A stretch of 12,312 bases of DNA. Origin: Armatimonadota bacterium. GTDB lineage: Bacteria > Armatimonadota > DTGP01 > JAHWJO01. A program made the position numbers and the translations under genes. This document shows, one piece after another, positions 1 to 4,972 of this stretch. Location: positions 1 through 12,312 of the forward strand of contig JAHWJO010000076.1 in assembly GCA_019348365.1 (NCBI GenBank), read 5' to 3'. Every line of letters begins with the position of its first letter. Position 1 is the first letter of the stretch. A model generated the notes under the pieces. The model was not told where the DNA came from and ran no database searches. It saw only the letters and a program-made list of their open reading frames with translations.

Positions 1-75
1 GTCAGCGGCGCGGAGAAGACCCTCGTGGGCACCGTCCTCGACCTCGACCAGGGAAAGGAGCGCTCCGGTGGATAA
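1..75 (+). CDS. 3' end of an unidentified upstream gene (partial)
   Basis: An open frame enters from the left edge and stops at TAA (73-75), giving 24 residues that end in LDLDQGKERSGG. The next gene begins at a GTG inside this frame (68-70), an 8-nt overlap that suggests translational coupling in one operon. The visible part is too short to assign a family. Its position before FHA and PP2C genes makes a signalling-related protein plausible, but that is inference only. Confidence 0.6.
   Translation, partial: VSGAEKTLVGTVLDLDQGKERSGG
51..60 (+). promoter_or_regulatory. Ribosome binding site deciding the GTG start of the FHA gene
   Basis: The purine run GGGAAAGGAG lies 7 nt before GTG 68-70. 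It is the only good Shine-Dalgarno match nearby, and it supports a GTG start that overlaps the end of the preceding gene. Confidence 0.6.
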
Positions 76-1099
76 CCGCACCCTGATCAATCCCCCCGGC
101 GGCGAGCGGACCCAGGTCGTGCCGCCTGCGGGAGACCGCACGCAGGTCGTCAGCCCCCCCGCTTCCGGCGACCGGACCCAGATGGGCGTGGCCCTCACCT
201 GCCCCGTCTGCGACACCCAGAACGCCGGAGGCACCGAGTGGTGCGGCGAGTGCGGCTTCCGCCTCGATGCCGCGCCGGGCGAGACCCCTTCGCCGGATCA
301 GGCCCGGCCCCCGGCGCAGCTCACTGACGAACGGGGCAACGCCTATCCGCTTTACCCCGGAGTCAGCACCCTGGGCCGGCAGGACACGACCGTGCTGATC
401 CAGGACCCCACCGTCTCCCGCCGCCATGCCCGGATCACCCTCGACGAGGGCGGGCTGCGGATCGAAGACCTGGACAGCAGCAACGGCACGACCGTGGACG
501 GCGAGCGGCTGAACCCCGGCGAGCCGAAGGCGATTCATGATGGCGCGACGATTCAAGTCGGCTCGGTTTCGCTGAAGCTGGAGGTAAATGAAGCGATCTC
601 TCAGGCGGCGGAAGAAGGACCTCCCTCTGAGACATCAGATGCACCGCTGGAAGACCCGGAGCTGCTCGGGGCCGCCGTGGAGATCGAGCGGGAGGCGCTG
701 CACGGTCAGGCAGGGGATGCTTCCTACGTCGAGGAATCGCTGATCGAGGACGGAACCGAGGAAGTGATCCCGGAAGAAGGGGCGCTCGTCGGGCCGCGCC
801 TCCTCCTGCCCGACGGGACCGCCTTCGATCTCCCCGACGGGGCCACGACGGTCGGGCGGCGGAACACGAACGACCTCGTCCTCCCCGACGCCTACACGTC
901 CGGCGCGCACGCGCAGGTGATCCGCGAGGGGAACGCGGTCCGCGTCGTCGATCAGGACAGCACCAACGGCACGTTCGTGAACGGGAATCGCCTCCCTCCG
1001 GGCGAACCGACAACGCTTTCAGACGGGGACGTGATCCGGTTCGGGCAGACGGAAGCGACGCTGAGCCTCCCGAATGAAACCGCCGATTCCGGGGGATAA
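68..1099 (+). CDS. Zinc-ribbon protein with two FHA domains
   Basis: This is a predicted cytoplasmic phospho-threonine reader of 343 residues. Residues 1-40 are a low-complexity tail with four copies of an RT[Q/L] motif (Thr 5, 15, 25, 37), three of them in a GERTQ/GDRTQ context. A zinc ribbon follows (CxxC at 45-48 and 59-62). FHA domain 1 spans about 87-172, with GR 103-104, SRRH 117-120 and SSNGT 137-141. FHA domain 2 spans about 243-334, with GR 263-264, SGAH 278-281 and STNGT 298-302. An acidic linker (about 175-240) joins them. FHA domains bind pThr peptides, usually made by Hanks-type kinases. A Thr tail next to FHA domains recalls GarA/OdhI-type intramolecular switches, but that function is inferred. 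There is no signal peptide or TM segment. The GTG start has a good ribosome site, overlaps the previous gene, and is followed by an RDD and a PP2C gene. Confidence 0.9.
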   Translation: MDNRTLINPPGGERTQVVPPAGDRTQVVSPPASGDRTQMGVALTCPVCDTQNAGGTEWCGECGFRLDAAPGETPSPDQARPPAQLTDERGNAYPLYPGVSTLGRQDTTVLIQDPTVSRRHARITLDEGGLRIEDLDSSNGTTVDGERLNPGEPKAIHDGATIQVGSVSLKLEVNEAISQAAEEGPPSETSDAPLEDPELLGAAVEIEREALHGQAGDASYVEESLIEDGTEEVIPEEGALVGPRLLLPDGTAFDLPDGATTVGRRNTNDLVLPDAYTSGAHAQVIREGNAVRVVDQDSTNGTFVNGNRLPPGEPTTLSDGDVIRFGQTEATLSLPNETADSGG

Positions 1100-1106
1100 T
1101 AACAAA

Positions 1107-1192
1107 AGTCGTTAGTCGGAAGTCGTTAGTCAAAAGTCAAAGGCCGAGTCTCCAAGGAGTGACTTTAGACTTTTGACTAACGACTTTCGACT
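1107..1192. repeat. Heptad-periodic stem-loop repeat (STRR-like)
   Basis: The left arm has five AGTC units spaced exactly 7 nt apart (1107, 1114, 1121, 1128, 1135). The right arm has five GACT units with the same 7-nt period (1161, 1168, 1175, 1182, 1189). Positions 1120-1138 and 1168-1186 form a perfect 19-bp inverted repeat around a 29-nt loop. The loop contains CTCCAAGGAGTGAC. The element is clearly more AT-rich than the flanking genes. It resembles the short tandemly repeated heptamer elements known from cyanobacteria. There is no T tract, so it does not look like an intrinsic terminator. Confidence 0.75.
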
Positions 1193-1199
1193 GAACCAT

Positions 1200-1206
1200 G
1201 GAGGTG
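1200..1206 (+). promoter_or_regulatory. Ribosome binding site of the RDD gene
   Basis: GGAGGTG lies 3 nt before ATG 1210. It falls directly after the inverted-repeat element, so the stem-loop forms most of the spacer ahead of this start. Confidence 0.6.
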
Positions 1207-1209
1207 TGA

Positions 1210-1986
1210 ATGGTCTGCCCCCAGTGTGGGACCCTCAATCCGGATGAACGGGCCGCCTGCTTCCGTTGCGAGCACTCCCTCTCGCCGTCCCGGGTGGCGG
1301 AAGAGGTGCATTGCAAGTGGCACCCGGAAGCCCTGCGCGCCGCCAACTGTTCGGTGTGCGGCACCCCGGCCTGCGACGAGTGCGCGATCTGGGTGGAGGA
1401 GGTCCCCTACTGCCCGGACTGCGCCGCCGTGCCCGGAGAGGAGCGGGTCGTTCCCAAAGTGGAGCGCGTCCTGACCCCCCTCGAAGTGACGACCTATCCC
1501 TGCGCATCTTTCGGGTGGCGCCTGGCTTCCGGCATCATCGACGGCTTCCTGATCGGCGCGGGGATCATCGTCCTCGCCTTCCTCTTCTGGATGTTCACGA
1601 ACATCCCGCCGGGGATGCCCTGGATGGGCGGGTCCAACGCTATTTTCTGGGGGCTGGTCCTGATCGGCGTGGGAGCCTACATGGTCTCGTATCACGTCAC
1701 GAACGGCGAGACCCCCGGCTACGGCGCGTGCGACCTGCTGCTCGTCCGCAAGGACGGCATGGCGCTCACCGTGCAGATCGCGATTTTGCGGTACGCCGTC
1801 AGCCTGATCTCCTTCGCCTTCTTCGGGATCGGCTTCCTCTGGATGCTCTGGGACCCCGATAACCAGACCTGGCACGATAAGGCGGTCAACACGTTCGTGC
1901 TGCGTACCTCCGAGCGGAAAGAGCTCGATCCCGAAGAGACTCTCCCCGAAACGCCGCGAACGCCGGAGGACCTCCGGGCCGAGTGA
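1210..1986 (+). CDS. Zinc-ribbon / B-box-like / RDD-domain membrane protein
   Basis: This is a 258-residue protein with a cysteine-rich cytoplasmic head and an RDD membrane domain. The head has a zinc ribbon (CPQC 3-6, CFRC 17-20), then a B-box-like array: C35/H38, C47/C50, C55/C58 and CPDC 68-71. The RDD domain begins near GWRLASGIIDG, with Arg 104 and Asp 111. It has predicted membrane helices at about 107-130, 142-163 and 188-213, the conserved GETPGY segment (166-171), and a closing WDPDNQTWHDK motif. RDD proteins are poorly characterised, and some have been linked to ion or solute transport, so no substrate is assigned. The C-terminal tail is charged. The PP2C gene follows on the same strand with little or no spacing, and the FHA gene is upstream. 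Confidence 0.88.
   Translation: MVCPQCGTLNPDERAACFRCEHSLSPSRVAEEVHCKWHPEALRAANCSVCGTPACDECAIWVEEVPYCPDCAAVPGEERVVPKVERVLTPLEVTTYPCASFGWRLASGIIDGFLIGAGIIVLAFLFWMFTNIPPGMPWMGGSNAIFWGLVLIGVGAYMVSYHVTNGETPGYGACDLLLVRKDGMALTVQIAILRYAVSLISFAFFGIGFLWMLWDPDNQTWHDKAVNTFVLRTSERKELDPEETLPETPRTPEDLRAE
1963..1977 (+). other. 15-bp near-perfect palindrome at the RDD/PP2C junction
   Basis: CCGGAGG-A-CCTCCGG reads the same on both strands and can fold as a 6-bp stem with a GAC loop. It contains the only GGAGG near the start of the phosphatase gene, so folding would hide that ribosome site. It lies in the last codons of the RDD gene. Confidence 0.4.
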
Positions 1987-2036
1987 ACGGCCTTCCCCTC
2001 TCGATACCTTCCTCTACTTTCATTCCCCCATCCTCT

Positions 2037-3089
2037 ATGGCCGATCACGACATCACCGCCGAATTCGAAGTGCAGGAACTGCTGGGGGAGCCCCCGCCCG
2101 AAACGCCGACGATTCTGGCGCGAGTGACCCTCGGCGCGAAGACGGACCTGGGCCGCGTCCGCGAGAACAACGAAGACAAATTCGACTGGCTGGAACCCGA
2201 AGACGAGGCGACTCTGGCCGCGCGGGGCCGGCTGTACGCCGTGGCGGACGGGATGGGCGGGCACGCTGCCGGGCAGATCGCCTCCGAAGTGGCGCTCAAG
2301 ACCCTGATCCGCACCTATTACGCCGGACTGAGCGGGGAAATCCCGACGGCCCTCTCCGAAGGCATCCGGGCCGCGAACGCCCTGGTGTGGGAGACGGGCC
2401 ACCGGATCACCGGGCGCAGCGGCATGGGCACGACGATCACCGCGCTCGCGCTCTACGAGGACCGTGCCATCGTCGGGCAGGTGGGGGACAGCCGCGCTTA
2501 CCTCATCCGGGGGGACTCCATCGAGCAGATCACCGAAGACCACTCCTGGGTGGCCGAGCAGGTGCGCGCAAATGTTCTGACCGAGGAAGAAGCGGAGCTG
2601 TCGCCGTACCGGAACGTCATCACCCGGTCCATCGGCGCGGAGCCGGAGGTCTCCCCCGACCTGTTCGAGACCCCGCTGAAAGCCGGCGACCTGTTCCTGC
2701 TCTGCTCGGACGGGCTCTCCGGCGTGGTGAAGCCGGACGAGATGAAGGAGATGGCGCACAGCCACTCCCCCACCATGGCCGCGTGGCGCCTCATCGAGCT
2801 GGCAAACGAGCGGGGAGGGCCGGACAACATCACCTGCCTCATTCTGAGAATCGACGACCTGATTCGATACGATCATTCCGGCGATGAACGAGTATCTGAC
2901 GAGCACACAGCGCCGGAGAAGGAAGCCGGTCCGGTCCGTCTCCACGCTTCTTCTCCCACCCCCGATATATCCTCGACAGGAGATCGCACTTCCCCGGCGG
3001 AAGAGCGCCCGTCATCCGGACAAAAGAACCTCTCCCCGGAAGAGAAAGATTCCCAGCGAGCGAAATCCTGGTTCGGCTGGAAACGCTGA
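2037..3089 (+). CDS. PP2C-type (PPM) serine/threonine protein phosphatase
   Basis: This is a soluble metal-dependent phosphatase of 350 residues, predicted to remove phosphate from Ser/Thr made by Hanks-type kinases. The PP2C motifs appear in order: RENNED 42-47, DGMGGH 71-76, GMGTT 129-133, VGDSRAY 149-155, ITRSIG 195-200, CSDGLSG 223-229 and GGPDN 260-264. Metal-ligand candidates are Asp 47, 71, 225 and 263. The catalytic domain spans about 31-272. A Ser/Pro/Glu-rich tail (about 275-340) ends in WFGWKR and contains a GDRT (315-318) like the FHA protein's tail. The start is uncertain. GTG 1983 overlaps the RDD stop (GTGA) and has GGAGG 12 nt upstream, but the 18 codons before ATG 2037 are pyrimidine-rich with weak GC3, so I prefer the ATG, which lacks a clear ribosome site. 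Confidence 0.92.
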   Translation: MADHDITAEFEVQELLGEPPPETPTILARVTLGAKTDLGRVRENNEDKFDWLEPEDEATLAARGRLYAVADGMGGHAAGQIASEVALKTLIRTYYAGLSGEIPTALSEGIRAANALVWETGHRITGRSGMGTTITALALYEDRAIVGQVGDSRAYLIRGDSIEQITEDHSWVAEQVRANVLTEEEAELSPYRNVITRSIGAEPEVSPDLFETPLKAGDLFLLCSDGLSGVVKPDEMKEMAHSHSPTMAAWRLIELANERGGPDNITCLILRIDDLIRYDHSGDERVSDEHTAPEKEAGPVRLHASSPTPDISSTGDRTSPAEERPSSGQKNLSPEEKDSQRAKSWFGWKR

Positions 3090-3290
3090 ATCAGGGCGTC
3101 CGAAGACTCCACCGAGAGGACCGATTATCTCGCCCCGCGCGCAGTTCCCCCCTCCCCCGCCGAATACCCGATTATCCTCCCCCCTCCCCGTGGAAAATAC
3201 CGTTCTGACCTGCCGCTACAACGCCTCCCATCGGAGCCCTGGAGCGACCGCGCACGGCCCGGCTCGATCCGGGGAAGAAGAGAGTGAGTC

Positions 3291-4181
3291 ATGGCTGAAC
3301 GTTTATGGACAACTCTGCCGCTGTCACCCGTAAAAAATTACGATGGCGAGCGATACGATAAGCTGCACCGGTTGAACGGCGAAAGCACTACGCAACGGAG
3401 TCCCGGCACTTTCGATCAGGTGACAAAGGAGGATTCGGAGGAGACTCCGGAAGCCGATTTCCTCCCCCTCGACGAGTTGGAGGACGGGGAGGGAGGGCCG
3501 GAAACGAAGCCGGACCCGTACCAGTACGATTCGATCCGGGCGCAGGAAGCGTTCGATGAGGCCGTGGCGGCGGCGCAGGACGGCCGGGAGGAAGAGGCGA
3601 TCCAGCATTACATCCGCGCGTCCAAAATCGCGGAGACGGCCCGCGAGTGGCACCTTGCGGCGGTCGCGTGCCAGCGCGTGGGGGATTTCCTGTCCGATCC
3701 CGCGCCTCCGTACGAGTTGGACCGCGCGCTTCGGATGTACCGGCGGGCGGTGGCGGCCTACGAGAACTGCGGCCTCTTCGCCGAGGGCCGTGAGCTATCG
3801 TACCGGCTGATGAGCCTGAAGATGCGCCGGGCCGGGGAGTTGCGCCTGCCCCTCTACCACCGGGCCGAGCTGTTCCTCCAGTGGGCGACGGCGGGGTTCG
3901 GGTTCCAGCCCTTCCGGGTCATCGGCATGGCTTTGATGACTGTGACGCTGTACGCGCTGGTCTATTACGTCACGCAGGGCGTTCACCGCCCGGACTATCC
4001 GGGAGCCCTTCCCTTTTTGAAGTGCTTCTACTTCAGCGGGATCACCTTCGCCACCGTGGGTTTCGGGGATTTCGTCCCCAGGGAAGAGCTCCGTCTGGTC
4101 GCCCTCTCCGAGGGGTTCGTGGGGGCATTCATGATCGGCTACTTCGTCGCAGTGCTGGCGACCCGACTCAGCCGCGCGTGA
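3291..4181 (+). CDS. Two-TM potassium-type ion channel with N-terminal helical-repeat (TPR/SNAP-like) domain
   Basis: This is a 296-residue predicted inner-membrane channel. Residues 1-75 are acidic and look disordered. Residues 80-195 form an alpha-helical repeat region (AxxxxxDGREEEAIQHYIRA, then ALRMYRRAVAAYENCG) like TPR or SNAP-type solenoids. TM1 spans about 207-229, the pore helix and loop about 240-263 with the filter TVGFGD at 255-260, and TM2 about 268-291. This is the Ion_trans_2 layout; GFG rather than GYG occurs in some K+ channels. A single subunit has two TMs, so a tetramer is expected. It ends only five residues after TM2, so any gating domain must be the N-terminal solenoid. 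It lies 201 nt after the PP2C gene on the same strand. ATG 3291 follows a purine run (GGGAAGAAGAGAG). The first ~50 codons look less typical than the rest, so the start could be further in. Confidence 0.85.
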   Translation: MAERLWTTLPLSPVKNYDGERYDKLHRLNGESTTQRSPGTFDQVTKEDSEETPEADFLPLDELEDGEGGPETKPDPYQYDSIRAQEAFDEAVAAAQDGREEEAIQHYIRASKIAETAREWHLAAVACQRVGDFLSDPAPPYELDRALRMYRRAVAAYENCGLFAEGRELSYRLMSLKMRRAGELRLPLYHRAELFLQWATAGFGFQPFRVIGMALMTVTLYALVYYVTQGVHRPDYPGALPFLKCFYFSGITFATVGFGDFVPREELRLVALSEGFVGAFMIGYFVAVLATRLSRA

Positions 4182-4194
4182 ACCCGATTACGAA

Positions 4195-4281
4195 GGAGTT
4201 GGGAAATTGGGGAGTTAGGGAGTCGGGGAGTTGAACTTTCTCGGCAGGTCACTCTCCATGGAGGGCAACTCCCTTACTCAT
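4195..4281. repeat. GGGAGTTn-periodic stem-loop repeat at a convergent gene junction
   Basis: GGGAGT units repeat with about an 8-nt period around 4211-4233. A right arm (4266-4279, CAACTCCCTTACTC) can pair with 4220-4233 or 4212-4225, with 12 of 14 positions matching in either register. The loop holds the perfect palindrome CTCCATGGAG (4254-4263) next to GTCACTC. Its core matches that of the element at 1107-1192 (read on the opposite strand) although the arms differ. It lies between the + strand channel gene and the - strand small gene and could act as a processing or termination structure. There is no T tract. Confidence 0.6.
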
Positions 4282-4310
4282 ATCGGCTTGCTTTATCCCT
4301 GAAAAGGGCG

Positions 4311-4517
4311 TCAGGCAGTGGCGGTTAGTTCCGCCGGATGCAGGCTCAGGTACTCCCGAACTTCCAACTGCATCCGATCGATCTCCGATAAAAAGCCGGA
4401 AACCGCCGCATGGTAATTGGCTGGATGGGTCTCCACCTTGCGGAGTTGAGCGACCTGAGCCTGGAAATACGCGATGCGCTCCAAAGTCACCTGTAACTCC
4501 TGGTCATTGCGGATCAT
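4311..4517 (-). CDS. Small helical protein paired with nucleotidyltransferase-fold protein (possible TA partner)
   Basis: This 68-residue soluble protein is built of two predicted helices: about 4-28 (NDQELQVTLERIAYFQAQVAQLR) split by HPANY from about 36-58. It is rich in Glu, Gln and Leu and could form a coiled coil. ATG (4517-4515) overlaps the stop of the preceding gene as ATGA, and a strong GGGAGGA lies 4 nt upstream, so the start is secure. The composition and pairing resemble small proteins found beside nucleotidyltransferase-like genes and annotated as toxin-antitoxin components, but I cannot assign a function. There is no DNA-binding motif that I can see. Base composition looks less GC-rich than the neighbours. 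Confidence 0.7.
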   Translation of the reverse strand: MIRNDQELQVTLERIAYFQAQVAQLRKVETHPANYHAAVSGFLSEIDRMQLEVREYLSLHPAELTATA

Positions 4518-4957
4518 GATTCCTCCCGAATGATCTCCACGATACCTCTCAGGCTGCCGTCGCGCTTGATCTGCCAGTTCTCGATGGCGGCCTGTTCGCC
4601 GCCGAGCGCGGCCAATCGCCGGAGCCAGAAGACGCTGGCTCCGTAATGAGCCTGAGCGTAGGCATGATCGAAGAGCAGCCGTGCTTCCCCCGTCAGTCGC
4701 CCGGTATCGAAGACATCCTCCATCAGCATGAAAACGTCCACATCGTCAGGTTCCGGTTTCGCTGTGACAAAAGAACCGAACACAATAAAACGGGCCAGGC
4801 GCCCGGTCGCCATTGCGACTTGATGGATGCGCTCCAGCCGCAAGGCGATAACTTTGCGCCGGGGCGTGGGTGCACCAAGCCGGTCGAGCATCTCCGCAAG
4901 CGTGGCGGGATGGATGCCGGGTGGCAGATCGCCGGTCTCTGTAAATGCAGGCAGCAT
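4514..4957 (-). CDS. Nucleotidyltransferase-fold protein (DUF6932-like)
   Basis: This 147-residue soluble protein opens with MLPAFTETGDLPPGIHPAT, which I recall as typical of the DUF6932 family. The nucleotidyltransferase signature is visible as FGSF at 60-63 followed by DDVDV at 71-75, giving a GS...DxD arrangement (Gly 61, Ser 62, Asp 72, Asp 74) that would bind Mg-NTP. The remainder is helical, with no second catalytic domain. Nucleotidyltransferase-fold proteins of this size often occur in MNT/HEPN or AbiEii-like toxin-antitoxin pairs, but the partner here is not a recognisable HEPN protein. ATG 4957 lies 15 nt after the GH116 stop, without a clear ribosome site, so it may be read with that gene. 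The 3' end overlaps the 68-residue gene by 4 nt. Confidence 0.75.
   Translation of the reverse strand: MLPAFTETGDLPPGIHPATLAEMLDRLGAPTPRRKVIALRLERIHQVAMATGRLARFIVFGSFVTAKPEPDDVDVFMLMEDVFDTGRLTGEARLLFDHAYAQAHYGASVFWLRRLAALGGEQAAIENWQIKRDGSLRGIVEIIREES
4518..4528 (-). promoter_or_regulatory. Strong ribosome binding site of the 68-residue gene
   Basis: On the - strand, GGGAGGAATC leads directly into ATG 4517-4515, inside the last codons of the nucleotidyltransferase-like gene. It is one of the best Shine-Dalgarno sites in the window and implies high or balanced translation of the small partner. Confidence 0.6.
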
Positions 4958-4972
4958 GTTGAACTGTTTTTC

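Noticed and set aside
2884..3333. A 149-codon + strand open frame overlapping the PP2C tail and the following spacer
   Set aside because: It is basic and Pro-rich with no start signal, and it overlaps the end of a confident gene in another frame. I see no gene in the 3090-3290 spacer.
4297..4308. CCCT-GAAA-AGGG mini hairpin as a terminator for the small - strand gene
   Set aside because: There are only four stem pairs and no T tract on either strand.
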